DNA from: Ulota crispa
Lineage: Eukaryota > Streptophyta > Bryopsida > Orthotrichales > Orthotrichaceae
Reading direction: 5' to 3'
DNA length: 64,000 nucleotides
Assembly: GCA_963920765.1 (NCBI GenBank)
Contig: OY987247.1
Location: 620,001-684,000, forward strand
Numbering within the stretch: the first letter of the stretch is position 1; every line of letters begins with the position of its first letter. The notes beneath the pieces were generated by a model that searched no databases, was not told the DNA's origin, and saw nothing but the letters and a program-made list of their open reading frames with translations. Below are positions 37,419 through 50,735 of the stretch, piece after piece. A program made the position numbers and the translations under genes.

Positions 37419-37825
37419 AGGGACCGACTAGGTGGACACCCCCAATTGCTACGCAAACACCCCCCATAGCCAAATCTATTAAATTTGAGATCATTATTAT
37501 GTTGAAATATGAAATAAAATCAAAGCAATACTTTAGCTTACATTTGCATTTACAGGTGTTGCAAACATACAACAAATTTGTCTCATTTATGAGACGGTCA
37601 GGAGTCAAATCATTTGCTCCCTTTATTTACTAGTTTGACTCCTAACCATGTCACAAATGAGGTAAAAATATTGTATGTTTGCAGTGCTTGTAAATGCAAG
37701 TGTACACTAAAGTATTGCTTTGATTTTGTTTCATATTTCAACATAATAATAATCTCAAATTTAATAGATTTGACTATGGGGGGTGTCCGCATAGCAATTG
37801 GAGGGTGTCCACCTAGTTGGTCCCT
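37419..37825. mobile_element. foldback element, 407-bp near-perfect palindrome
   Basis: The left half from AAGGGACCGACTAGGTGGAC pairs with the right half ending GTCCACCTAGTTGGTCCCTT. Arms are about 190 bp each and stay similar to the centre near 37622, where TTTGACTCCT and AGGAGTCAAA words meet. The arms share the phrase around CAAAGCAATACTTTAG / CTAAAGTATTGCTTTG. Non-coding; mirrored open frames are artefacts. Confidence 0.88.
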
Positions 37826-38417
37826 TTTTAATTATCCTACAACATATTGCTAAACCCCTAAATCATTACAACCCAAAACCTGGACAGAAAAAACCATTTT
37901 TCATCCATACTGCTCATGAACTCTAAACCCTACATTCATCCTACTAAACTCTTTTAGGATAATCCTATAATTCCCACCCTTTTTTTACAGTATTCTAAAA
38001 TTGAGAATTATACACCACCCTCTTTTATATATAATGAAACAAGACGTATTTTTCCAATGCTATGGTAAATCTAAAAAATATATAATTCATCTCCAATGAA
38101 TAAAATTGACCCTATTTTTTATCTCATGTAGTTTACTAAAAATTGGAGAGTGATCCCCGAGAAGAATATAAGACAACTCAAAAATATAGGAACTGAAAAG
38201 CTATTTAAAAAATCAAAATTTTGAATATGACACTTCCTCAAGTGTCTTGAAATGAGCATTTTCAATTTTCTCGTTGCTACCTTGGAACACATCTCTACAA
38301 TCATATATTTACATGAAGGCTCTACTTTCACTTACCTACTCTATAGCTTTTTTTTAAAAGTGCTTTTCTACATTGTTTACACAAAAGGAACATTTCCCCT
38401 CCAGAAAAATGTTATGC

Positions 38418-39367
38418 TTAACCTCTAAGGGCCCAAACAACATTTTTGACAACAAGGCAATTTTGGGCAAGCTAGTACTTATAGAATAATAATTAATCTT
38501 CACAAAAAACTAGAAGATGTGTATCCAAGGAGTAGCTTCCCAATGCAACAATTTTCAAATCATTTTGATTTGGAGAAAAAATAGTTATGGTGGAATATTT
38601 TCTTATGTTTGCTTGAGTGGCAATACATGCAAAAAATTTTATATTGCAACTCAAATTTTGGGATCTTGCCTAAAGGTTGAGGGGCAAAGATATTTCCTTG
38701 TTAGATCTTACTTGATCTCATTCCATGAAGGAGCCATGAAGGCAATTGTTTTTTCTTACTGCCCTTTACTTCACTTTTGTTAGAAGTGGCCCTATATTGA
38801 TCAAGTTTGTCAAAGCCATAGTGTTTGACCAATTTCATTTTTGTTCCCTTCCTCTAAAGCTAACAAAAAATCAAACATTGGTTGTTCACATTTGAAGAAT
38901 TTATTGTAAGTGGAAGTAAAACAATGGTTGAAAAAACGGCTTTGTATGAGAATTTTCTTGAAGCTAGTTTTGTATTCTTTTTTTACCATGTATTCCCCAA
39001 TTTAAAATATTATGGAACTTTTTAAACATATGTCTAGCTTTATTATAAAAGTAAATCTGAAAAGCCACAATCAAAATATTGATATTTATTTGTGCTAATA
39101 CCTCCCCAAATTAGAGTTGCCTAGAATTTGATTGCCCCAAAAAAGAACCATTTTTCCCTTCAAACCTTATAATCTCACAATTTATGTGGTAAATGGCTTT
39201 CCTCTTTTTACCACATCATAATAAAGTAGTCTTCTATTAGATCCTATGGTAAATTGTACCAAGATTTCATTTTCATTTTCAGTTTTTTTTTTTTTTCCCC
39301 TTTGCTGTCAAACGACTCATTTTGAGTGTTTTTTGGTGAAACATAGTCGAAGGCGTTTAGGGGTTAA
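38418..39367. mobile_element. TTAA-CCC element, 942 bp, diverged ends
   Basis: TTAA at 38418-38421 and 39364-39367. Left end CCTCTAAGGGCCCAAAC; right end on the minus strand CCCCTAAACGCCTTCGAC. Terminal agreement is only partial, so the pairing is less sure than for the others. An open frame at 38517-38783 has no recognised domain. Confidence 0.5.
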
Positions 39368-40917
39368 CCAATGATCAAAATAAGAATAAAACCTCCAAAT
39401 GTCTCACACCTTTCTGTTTATAAAGCTTCTAATAGTCTAGCGTTGTAATTCAGTACACCTGCAATATTTTAGAAGCATTTGTTTGGACCTGGTGTTCATT
39501 TGGATTCATTTGTTTTTTTTCGGCTAGTATTGGAATTAGTGCCTCGTACCCTGAGCTGCTTTGCAAATTTTATTTTTATAAATGCCACGTGGAATACAAC
39601 GTATCATATGAGTTTACCAAACTCCACTCTAATACTTAAAGGATTTACAAATAGATAACATCCCTACACAAGATGGTTCTCTTATAATATCACCATTTCT
39701 AAAAATTGCTACATGCAAGGCTTATTTTGGGGGCCATTCCCTTGTAATATTTGATATCACATGAAACAAAATAATTGGGATTTGCCTTTATGCACCTTGA
39801 CTGGTTGCCTAGTCTGTCTAAAAGTACAATAGTTGGGGACTATGTAAGTTATTTTGATTAGTGCAACACTCTTTTACACTAATCTAGATAATTTATGTTT
39901 ACTTATTGTGAAGATGTGGCATGCAGCCCGTCTCTGTTCTCCGAGTAGGGTTTCCGCCACAACCATTTGCCCCTTTCAAATAACAACTTGATTAACGCAA
40001 CCTCTGTAAAGAGACATTCGCTACACACTCTCTAGTTGATACATGTGCTAATAAAATCTCATAATTTTGGCCAATTCAATTACACCATCTAAGACAATAT
40101 TTAAACATGTAGCTCAAAGTGTACTAAATCAACCAAAATTACTCTAAACTCACTTAATACTGCATTTGGCATTTCCTCTTATTTCTTAGATTAACGCAAG
40201 TTAACGTTATTAGTGCCGGGCACAGTAATTGAAATAACTTGTGTCGTAGCACAGTAGTTTTGATTTTTACTTCAGTATCTTCTTGTTGTCTACAGAAGCT
40301 TTTTTTAAAAAAAATTTACAAGCAGTACCCCAACACAAACTTGAAACATCCTTCTACATAGCTGCTGATAACAATCCCAAAATGAGCAATTTCATTGCAC
40401 AGGAGTATTTGCAGGAGCATGCAGTTCTTTAACTCAGCTTTAATGATCTCAAAGGAATGTAAGATCAAGTACAAATCCTCTTTTGTTAAATAAGCACATT
40501 TCAATTCTTCATGTTTCTTTTGAGAGATAGACAGATGAAGGAATTGTGCTACTCTGCCAATCAAGTGTTTAAACCTCAGGGATTTCCTTTGTGCATGTTT
40601 GTGTCTAAACCATGGCAGTTAAAAACATAAAATATAATGGAAGGCTTCTGTTTTTATCAAAACATGTAGGTAATTGTCTCCTCCGGAACTCGGATTAGTT
40701 GCCAAATCTCAAGAGCAAAAACCGTGGACGGGAATCTTATTGCTTATGTTGACATTCTTGTACTTGTTTTAGCGTTCAAATCATCTGCACTCCATCTGAT
40801 TTGTCTGGTAAGAAATCTAATGCAATTTATGAACCTGGTAAATACTCTGTTAAAACTTTAAAGGATTTCCCAGGAAATGAGAGCATGTGCATATGTTTCG
40901 GGAAACAAACTGATCCG

Positions 40918-43008
40918 CTATCTTGCGCTTTGTAGAATTTGATTAGAGTTTTCTGTCTTCAGCACATGCAAAAGAGCCTGCGAGCTCTCCAAAATCTGCA
41001 CAGATAAGATATAAAGGCTGATCATAAAATGATTCAAATGAGAAACTTTGATCTTTGATCATCAATTCATGTATTTGAGCGACAGCCCTAGTATAACATA
41101 GAGTTCCTCTTACGACTTTAGGAGATAACTACTGTATAGTGGTAATGACAAATTCCTTGTGTAGCCAGTATTTGCACGTTCGTCTAAATTTCGGGCCGTA
41201 GAACTTCACTCATTCTCTTTATGTAATCGTTTTTATTCTTTTGATGAAAACTGGCAAAAAAAAAAATTCAGATGTAATTTTATTGAAGGTTTTTTATTCT
41301 TTTTTCTTTTTTCTTTCTGACATACGTTATATAAACCTCAAATTAAAGACGAAAAAACTTGAATAAGTCCAAAAGAATAGTAATTTGGAGACCAGTAAGT
41401 CGGAGAAAACCAGTTTTTCTGAACAAGAGCCCATCACATGTATATATGACGTGTAGACCTTGGATAAGCATGACAGAAAGAAACTACACTAAATAGTGCA
41501 TTTAGGTTGCCCCACACGAATTTCTTAACATCTTACACTACATAAATACTTATTGATATTACAATAAATTTTCATCAAATAAATACTGTAGTAAACAACT
41601 TCTAATGGAAATAAGTACTTGGCAACAACAACAATGAAAAAAAACAAACTAGCAACGTCAAGGCCGTAAACCATGTGAAATCCTAGCATTTAGAGAGTTG
41701 CATGTGTTTCCAAATGGCCACGCAATGAGTCATGAGGTAACTTTTTAGGGTAAAGCAACCCTATTGATAAGGCAACCTAAATGCACTATTTCGTGTAGTT
41801 GAAATAGTTCTCAGAAATTATAACTGGCAGTTTAGTTTGGAATTCATGTTCATACCTTGGAATAAGCCGATTCAACATCCTGTATGGTCTTGTCATATTC
41901 ACCCACATACGCATACTTTTCGGACAAGGAGGCGTCAATGACGGCCAAGCGCTGGGAGAGGGCAGCCAATTCTCTCTTGATGTTGCCCTTCTCTTCCTCC
42001 TCCAGCTGCATCACCTTCTTGATCTTCTCTTTCTTTTCGCGAAGCTCCTCAATGCCTAGGTCAACTTGTGACAACGCAGTCACAATTTCAGAGCAAGACC
42101 AGCAGCCACACATATTGTCCAACATGATATCATGTATCTACCAATATCTATCTGATATCACTCTCAAACTTTATATTTCGCCCCCTCCAGCCTCTGACAA
42201 TTCAGACTAGGATGGGCACCCTCTCTGGCTCTGTTATGCCTGGCCTTTAACTGCAAACCAACAAACCAAAAAATACACCACCCATTAAGCCACTGTAGCC
42301 CCTACATCCGTGAACCACAAACTCAAAAACGCTAATGGCAGATTGCAGTAACCCCAAAAGCATATATTCATTTAAAAAAAATGTAGGACGTGATGCTTTC
42401 TACTGATCGACATCCTACTTTTATTTCTTTTTAGAGGCTTCCTAACCGACTCATTTCAACTTTTAAGATACAGAAGCATCCACTTCAAGTACTTAGGGAT
42501 TAAAGATCTGTGTTGCTTTTCAGGTCTAAATGCTCGACCCGTAACAGGGATAGATGCTTGAAAGGGGTTGAGGATACAAAATCAAGAGGGCTCCGTTAGC
42601 ACTCTAAATATGGCCTCGCCAACCACTATTTGAAAATACTTGTGCGAAATCATTCTCTCCACTCCACGGATATACTCAGCGTTTTCTAATGACTCTCTGT
42701 AAATGCCAATAGTAATTGACCATTTTCATATTCTCCTCAAAATCTGTCATGTTGTGCATACATTTGATAGGACGACTCTTACACTTCAAGCCGTGAACCT
42801 GTACGAAAGTGCTGAATGAAAGCTTATTGTCCTCCAAAGTAGAGTGTACTTGGAGAGAGTTGAGAGCAAAAGACAATGAGACAAAGAGAAGATTCGAAGG
42901 TCTGACATTCGTTACAAGAGCCTGTACGGTGGCCAGTGTGAGGCACAGAGCCTGTGCATGCAGTCACTTACGATGAATGAGCTCCGTGTTGAAGACCTTC
43001 ATTGCCAT
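40918..43008 (-). CDS. SSNA1: SSNA1/DIP13 microtubule-associated coiled-coil protein
   Basis: SSNA1 (DIP13 in Chlamydomonas) is a small coiled-coil protein of basal bodies, centrioles and axonemes. Exons on the minus strand: 42972-43008, 41856-42055, 40918-40995; GT-AG introns with matching phases, giving 104 residues (family usually 105-120). The family core is clear: NTELIH joined to RIEELREKKEKI, then LEEEEKGNIKREL, LSQRLAVIDASLSEK, EYDKTIQDVESAYSK and ILESSQALLHVLK. Almost the whole chain is heptad-like and charged. The frame is open further upstream to a Met at 43206, which would add 66 residues not typical of the family; I prefer Met at 43008 on length. The first intron is 916 bases; the second contains a 315-bp TIR element. 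The LC8 gene lies 2.8 kb upstream on the same strand. Confidence 0.88.
41484..41798. mobile_element. TIR element, 315 bp, in intron 2 of the SSNA1 gene
   Basis: Starts CTACACTAAATAGTGCATTT and ends with the inverse, 27 of 28 terminal bases matching (through AGGTTGCC). Non-coding interior. A target duplication is not clear, so the superfamily is open. Confidence 0.82.
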
Positions 43009-43678
43009 GGATGTTGGTGGGCCCTCGTCCCCGGAGCCACACTCTTTCGGCTGCTTCAGCTCAGCTCCAAACTGCTTTTGCCGATCACATTTCTTCTCTT
43101 CGTCTCTTTGAAACACACCTAAAGCGAGATCCTTGGCATCAGTGCGCATGGCATGCAGCTCGGTAATGTCAATAAAACCAGACGCTCCGATGAAGGCGAT
43201 CTTCACTCATATTAAAGTTTCGACCAGTAGAGTCAATTTCAGCATTAAAAAAAACACTTTGTTGATTCACAGCTTGTGCCACCGAGGTATTTTGATGGCA
43301 TAGTACACCTGCCATTGGTCATGCAAAATGAAAATTGTAAGAGTCTTGGGACCATAATTATGGTGACTATGGAATTAGTCTCCTTCATACTTATATGTGG
43401 ACAACGACGTGAGGGGCAGATGCTGTCATTTCACTCTTCAATTTTCACGGGCTACACAGGTGATGAACTTCATGAACCCTCCTAACTGATTAGGTTGCCC
43501 AATATCATATCAATTTTACTCGGTTGCACCAGTCACATGCTGAAAAGGACTTCCCCTGCGTATGTATTTAACAAAGAGATCAACCGATATTTTTGCATTT
43601 GAAGCGAACGCGATTGATTGCACTCAACAGTGATTTGCCTCAGCATATTAGTGTGTTAATTAGTTGTTTCAAAGGATT

Positions 43679-43936
43679 AACGTGGTATTTATTAAATTGG
43701 GAAAAAGCATGGTCCCAAAATGTAATTCAGGAATACTAAATTTTGCATTTGTGAGAATATTTGGTATTTGAAGTGAGTTTTTTTTTATAACTCTTGGAAC
43801 ATATTTCATCATTGATGTAAGGTCTTGAAAAAATCATCATAATATTCACTCTAAATTACCTAAAAACCCTTAACATGAAAAATTCAAAAGTCCCACTAAT
43901 ATGTAAGCTTTTTCCCAATTTAATGAATAACACGTT
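43679..43936. mobile_element. AACACCATATT-ended miniature element, copy 2
   Basis: Begins AACGTGGTATTTATTAAATT and ends CCCAATTTAATGAATAACAC plus GTT. Inner arms pair through TTGAATTTTTCATG / AAATTTTGCATTTGTG-like and TCTTGAA blocks also seen in the copy at 32578. Confidence 0.72.
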
Positions 43937-44372
43937 TTCATACTCCTAAAACAAAACAAAAACAAAACAAAAAATCAGAGTGCAAAATCCGTCAGACATG
44001 TTTGAGTTTATCTTAAATGCAGACCAATCGTGTTTTCCCACAAGACCTTGGAAATACTCACATGCTTCGGAATGCTGGCCTTCACGAAGTTGCAATCTCC
44101 ATGGAGCTTCGTCACACACACTGACCGTGCGCCATAGCACTGCGTGACAAAACCATCTCAGGGGTCACTTTTCAGCCTGCTCAATGAACTTCACGAAGGT
44201 AACTGAGGACACTGCCAGGAAAAATCATGGGCCAAGGCAGCGTGGTAACTAGCTGGCAGACTAGGGCTAACGACTTAGTTAGGAACGGTTACCCACCACG
44301 CAGTCGAGATTGTCAAGCTGCGAAGACGTTCGTTCAATATTTTAAAATTTCACCAGTTGATTCTCCAATTAA

Positions 44373-44680
44373 TCAAGGGAAAATTTCATGGGTACCCCTG
44401 AAGTTTGCAATACTTTCACAGATACCCCTGCTTTTTCAGAAATATCACAAATACCATTGGATCAAAATTTTCAGGTGTTTGTTTTGTTGTGCATGCCCTT
44501 CTTTCTTTGTGCACACGCATAACAAGAAAGAAGTGTGCACACAAAACAGGAGAAAGAAGTGACAGGCATAACAAAACAAATGCCTAAATTTTTTGGTCCA
44601 AGGGTATTATTTCTGTAAAAGCAGATGTATCTATGAAAATATTGCAAACTTCAGGGGTATCCATGAAATTTTCCCAATTA
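44373..44680. mobile_element. foldback miniature element, copy 1
   Basis: Starts GGAAAATTTCATGGGTACCC and ends with the inverse (GGGGTATCCATGAAATTTTC). Inner arms also pair around a central TGTGCACACGC / GTGTGCACAC core, so most of its 308 bases can fold. The second copy is at 52921-53240. Confidence 0.88.
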
Positions 44681-45851
44681 TCAAATAGTGTCAAACGTTA
44701 TGCAGATTGTAATGTTCTATAACATCGACAATTCTTGTCAATAATCTGTGGCTCTCCTTGCCAAATTACCATGTAATCTGAATCGGCAGCCCAACATGCG
44801 ATTTTAAAACAGAAATCTGAGTGGAAGGTGCCAGCTCCGTGCTATAAAGTTTTCGTCCGCGCTTGTCACCCTCGAAGAAAATTTTAAAAACCGATATCTG
44901 TCAGTAACTCTTACAGCGGTACGCAACAGCGTTGGGTTTGAAATAAAAAAGAAAACCAGTCCCTCAGCTCTCTCAAATCTCAGCAAAGTCACATGTTCTT
45001 CCATACAACGCATTTGAATAGAGAGATCAACCCGCAGCTGCCGACAATGCAAGTGAAATGTTAAACTCAATGCAGTTGCTAAAACGCGGAATAATCGCAC
45101 TTGCACGCAATTTATGATTGGGCAGAGATTGGCAGACTTTCTAGGGAAACAATTAAGAATTAAAATAGTCCTCGATGTTGAAAATCAAGACAAGGAAAGC
45201 GTAGTTTATTTTGAAAGAATTCTGATACAAGCTATAGCATAGTCACACGGGGGGCTGAGATTTTCTTACGTTCAGTACCTAATACGGCAGTAGCAAGTCG
45301 CAGTACATGTTGGTTTTCTGTAGTTGTGCAGAATCAAAAGCCACGGCAGCCAAAACCAGCCTTGTCGAATTTGCTAACACTACCACGCGAGCAGATGTAG
45401 AGGATTTCCATGTCCCAAAAGCACAGAACCCAGAACTAGTGTCTAGGACGAAGGGCAATAGATCCCGTGACATATGCAGGTTGCATACAATAAACCAGAG
45501 TATGTGTGACAGCAACAGTGTCAAAAGCATCTAATGAAAGCGTACCACATCATAAGTTGTAGATGAAAGTTGCTGCAACTTTCTGACTAAACAAGTTCAT
45601 CGCGCTAATCCATACCCCGAGCCCATGGTTTGCAGATGACACATTTCCCTGAATTAGTCATGCACTAGTGCCATCGCTTAAGGCTCTAGTTCTGAAAGGA
45701 ATGGAGTGAGAGAGAGAAGATTGGAGGTCCCAGTCATTGTCAGATGTTACATCGTTCCTATAAAACCTCCAATTATAATTAGTTCTTGCCTCGTGGATCC
45801 AGGTTTTTCCAATCAAAACCCTACTTCCATGGTGTCCCTTGTTGCATATTA

Positions 45852-46909
<1,058 letters not shown>

Positions 46910-48230
46910 TGTTGAGATCGATCTACTACTTTCTCAGGTTATGATTCCGCCTACAGCTCCTCAACAACAAAACATTTCAAAGTCAAAATTCTACATGGAA
47001 GTAAGTCCCTACATACGAAGATCAACAATTCTCAATATCGTCAACAAAAACCAATAGTTATTGCAGCAAACATTTCATACAGTGCGCCTCCACCTGTTAC
47101 GCCATGCATGTTTGACACAAATCAAGGAGCAATTTACAACTGAAACTGCAGCGGTAGAAAACATAGAACAACTAATTAACATTAACATAATGAAAGAGAA
47201 CAAGACTATCATATGACCAAGTAGAAAAATGCGTCGGACTTTGCCAGTCGTTACGGAACCATCGGATTTTAAGACTAATTTGCAATGAACAATGACACGT
47301 CTATCGTAATCATACGGAGCCAAACCAGAAATATTCAAAACAGGCAAGACGCGACATATACGAAAACGCTGTAGGTTAATCCTTAGCGCCATGGCCAAAG
47401 AATTCTCATACGTCAAAGAAGCAAAAGCATGGTCAACAAACCAGAACGTTGCTTATAATCAGATATAATTTCGTGTGCTAATTTTGAAGCGGTGATTTCA
47501 GAAGACGGTTAAAAAATCACATCAACCAAACCCTAAGCGCTACATACGGCGGACAAAAATCGAAGTGACCTGGCATTTCAGCAGCAGCATCTCAGCAGCC
47601 AAGCATAGTTCTCCCTCTCACATTTTCTTCGATAAGGATAACCAAAACTAATAAAATAATCAGCGAAGAAACAGCACCAAACAAGATGCTGTTTGTGTAC
47701 AAAACGCAGGTCTACCATTCTATGACAAAAACCGTACACGCGGCTGTCAAACTTCTCACTCCAACAACTCACAAGGCTAGCACTGAAAAAGCAAAATTCA
47801 ACACACTAATTGCTCCTAAACCGTTAAACAGCCAACACATAATGTCTACAAGATCCAAAAGCTTCAGCACCATCGCATTCGCCGCAGATCACACCATACA
47901 TCACAGCAATACAAAATACAAGACTAGCTTCCGATGTCAACAACCACCAGAAAATCAAACGCAACAATCGAACTCCACACCTTCGCAGAAAATTTCAAAA
48001 AACGATCGTGTACAAAATGCGGGTCCACAATTCTGTGATGAAATCGAACACGCAACTTACAGAGAAGGCTGATCAAACTTCGCACATCAATACCCGCTTA
48101 AAAACGCAAATTCAACACTAAGAATGTTCTAAAACCGCTAAACAGCCACACAAATTATCTCTAAATGATCCAACACCATCGCAATCACAGCAATTAAAAT
48201 TTACATGATCGGTGTCCAACGTTAACAACT
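46910..48230 (-). other. upstream or 5' leader region of the LC8 gene
   Basis: No coding gene recognised. An AG near 46934 (CCTGAG on the minus strand) could be an acceptor of a 5' leader intron reaching back to the GC-rich segment near 48.5 kb; this is inference. Confidence 0.3.
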
Positions 48231-48299
48231 AGAAATGTCTAATGTATGTAATAAAAGAACTCCACATCATTGCAGAAAAGTTCGGGATGATCAACAACG

Positions 48300-48860
48300 C
48301 CGGAGAAAAATTGCAAACCGCAAAGGGAGGAGAGAGTCTGACAGCAATGGCAGAACGTGAGAGAGATTCCAAACATGATGTACCGAGTGCCAAATTAAGC
48401 AACGAAAGACGGGATGCAGGGAACGAGAAACACGTACAGAGAATGCCAAAGAGGCCTGCGAGATTGGGAAGAGAGATCGTGGGAGCGCGTAGTTGGTTGG
48501 TTGCGAGCGAGTGAGCGAGCGAGCGGGCGCGGCGAGAGAAGAGAAGACTGGCAAGCAAAATGGTGATGAAGCAGTGTGAGAGAGACGGGCAACAGAGACG
48601 ACATCCAGGGAAGAGGCGCGCGGGGCTCGACCGTCCGACGGACGGAGTGTCTCCGTCGTGATTTTTCTCGACTGAGCCATGTTGTCGTCCTCTCGTTGCC
48701 GGGCTGAAAGTGCGGTTCCAGGGACTTGTGACCTCTCTTGTCGCCTCGCGTCGTCGTTCTTCGTCGATCTTGGTCAATCGTCGTCAAAGTTTGCCGTTCG
48801 TCGTCGTCGTCGCTCGGGACTGAAGGATTGCTATGCAGTCTGATTAGGCGTCAGACTGGC
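48300..48860 (-). promoter_or_regulatory. GC/CpG-rich segment, possible promoter and first leader exon of LC8
   Basis: The segment is far more GC-rich than its surroundings, with many CG dinucleotides, runs of GAGCGAGC (48510-48530) and a GTCGTC microsatellite near 48800. On the minus strand it reads CT-rich, as plant initiators and leaders often do. Overlapping open frames up to 182 codons on the minus strand arise from lack of AT-rich stops. Confidence 0.35.
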
Positions 48861-49815
48861 TGTATGATGACGCCTGCACAAGTCAAGGAGAACCCAGCGG
48901 TCGGACGTGTTTGTTCATCATCACACTAAATTATCTCGTACAATCATCCCTCACATTGGAAAGCGCCTTTGAAAAATTACATAGAACTTGTTAAACTCGA
49001 GAAGCAAATAAATAAACAATAAATAGAAAACGGAGTGTTTCTTGCAAAATGGAAAATCCTTTGAAATTGGCGTCAACTAATAAGTGATGTGTCCAATTAG
49101 TGAATGCGAGAATTAAAATAGCGTGGCTTTTGAAATTTGTAAAAGCCATACTATTTTTTAAACATTAGTGCTAATATTCTAAAATTTATCATATTTTACA
49201 CTTTTTCACCCAAAAGAAACAAAGAAACAAATTATAGGTGACACTAATTTATGGAACCCTTACTAATGGAAAAAATCATTGTAGTGAAAATGTTGAATTC
49301 TAAGGAGGGGAGTAGGAAGTATGATAATCTATGTTCTTCATCAAATTCCACATGCTCTTGTGCTTATGAGGAAAGTACTACTAAAGGCTTGTTAATAAAA
49401 TTGAACTCCTCTTACTATTTTGATCCCTTAAAGGGTGTGTGTGTTCATGATGTGAATTGATTAACAAAGGGGCACTTGCTAGAATTGGGACATGGATAAT
49501 GATTGAAGTTTTCTGGAATGTAATCATAAATCATGGACTCATCTATGATCATCAGCCACCTTGAAATTTTCAACATCAATTTTCTTGTGGTTTGAGAGAT
49601 TATAAACTTGCAAGTTTTGACATATATATTTTTTAGATATGTCAAATATGAGCACCTCAAATCAAAATGGGATAAGGTACACTTGGAATCAATTGTAGGG
49701 CTTGTGCTTCTTGCATTCTTAGTGTTAAAAAATTGAGCTTATTACCCCCAAAAATTCAAAGTTGTTGCTCTCTTCATTGTCATACCTTTCTATGCAATCA
49801 TGCCCAAATGCATAA

Positions 49816-49926
49816 AACACCATATTTATTACATTGGGAATTTTGTAACATTTTGGGTTTAAGGTTACCAACTTAAACCGGGTACAACTTGCAAATTTGG
49901 TTTTCCCAATTTAATGAATATGATGT
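49816..49926. mobile_element. AACACCATATT-ended miniature element, copy 3 (short)
   Basis: AACACCATATTTATTACATT at the start and CCAATTTAATGAATATGATG plus TT at the end. Only 111 bases, lacking the inner part of copies 1 and 2. Confidence 0.6.
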
Positions 49927-50379
49927 TATAAACCATATTAACAATGTTTCTACAAAAGAGATTTCTGAAAACTATTTTAATTTTAAAACCAACCGCTCAA
50001 AAAAAATGTCCAAACTTTCAATAAAAGTACACTCTAATTTTTTTTAGTAAGATGAAATATAGTGAGTTATTTGTTTAAGTTGTTACACAGTAACTTGTAA
50101 ACCACAAATATCACAACTAGCAACATTTTTGATAGATTTATAATCAAAAACACATCCTTCTAAATTGATTGTGTATTGAATTCAGGTGAATTTTACATTG
50201 AGTTTGTTGCTATAAGTTTAAAATGTGATCTTGTTTCTAAAACTTTTTATTTATTGAGTAAGACATGTAGGCACTATTTGTATTTACAATAAATATTAGA
50301 AATTGATACTACACAAATGATGATCAATAAAATTAAGAAACTTAAGAAATTCTAATCAGGTGAGAAAGATTATCTTCTA

Positions 50380-50400
50380 TTAACCCCTAAAGGCCCAAGC
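50380..50400 (+). repeat. unpaired TTAA-CCC element end
   Basis: TTAA-CCCCTAAAGGCCC at the expected left-end orientation. I could not find its partner end; nested insertion or deletion is likely. A similar orphan is at 51154 (TTAA-CCCCTAAGCGCTC). Confidence 0.45.
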
Positions 50401-50497
50401 CATTTTTTTTGTGAAAGTCACTAAAAATTGCCACTTTGGGGAATGAGTAGAAAAGTAGGAAATAAAGTTTGTTTTGCAAATCCAACTAGAGGTAAGC

Positions 50498-50735
50498 TAT
50501 TTTGTGAGCATAAAACGGTGAGCCTATGAGCGGTGAGCCAAGATTTTGTGAGTGGGAATCAATTTTGAGCTCAAAATTAATAATTTTTTTTAAAAAACAA
50601 CAATTTTTCAAGAGATGAATGTTTATAATGTGCAATTGTAAGGTCTTATGTACACATTTATAAGTGAAATTTAATATTTTGACAAAATAATTTTGCTCGT
50701 GGCTCACGGCTCATGAATTCCTACTCACACTTTAG
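50498..50735 (-). mobile_element. GTGAGC-ended miniature element, copy 2
   Basis: Reverse-orientation copy of 23225-23470, sharing the internal blocks listed there, with repeated GTGAGC words at one end and GCTCAYGGCTCA words at the other. Confidence 0.7.

Larger units (their letters stand above)
29033..40917. other. long AT-rich intergenic region
   Basis: Nearly 12 kb without a supported gene. Apart from the listed elements at 30615, 32578, 34484, 37419 and 38418 I see only AT-rich, low-complexity sequence. Open frames of up to 161 codons (for example 35394-35879 minus) are Phe/Lys/Ile-rich and span homopolymer runs. Confidence 0.55.
43207..45851. other. spacer between the SSNA1 and LC8 genes
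   Basis: About 2.6 kb. It holds two listed miniature elements (43679 and 44373) and otherwise no supported gene. GC content is higher than in the transposon-rich regions; some of it is probably the SSNA1 promoter and the LC8 3' flank. Confidence 0.5.

Noticed and set aside
45279-45534. Overlapping open frames on both strands downstream of LC8
   Set aside because: LC8 coding sequence ends at 45852; no motif on either strand and full mutual overlap indicates chance.
48229-48787. 182-, 130- and 129-codon minus-strand open frames
   Set aside because: Three overlapping frames open at once in GC-rich DNA, Ser/Arg/Leu-rich, with no motif; better explained by base composition.
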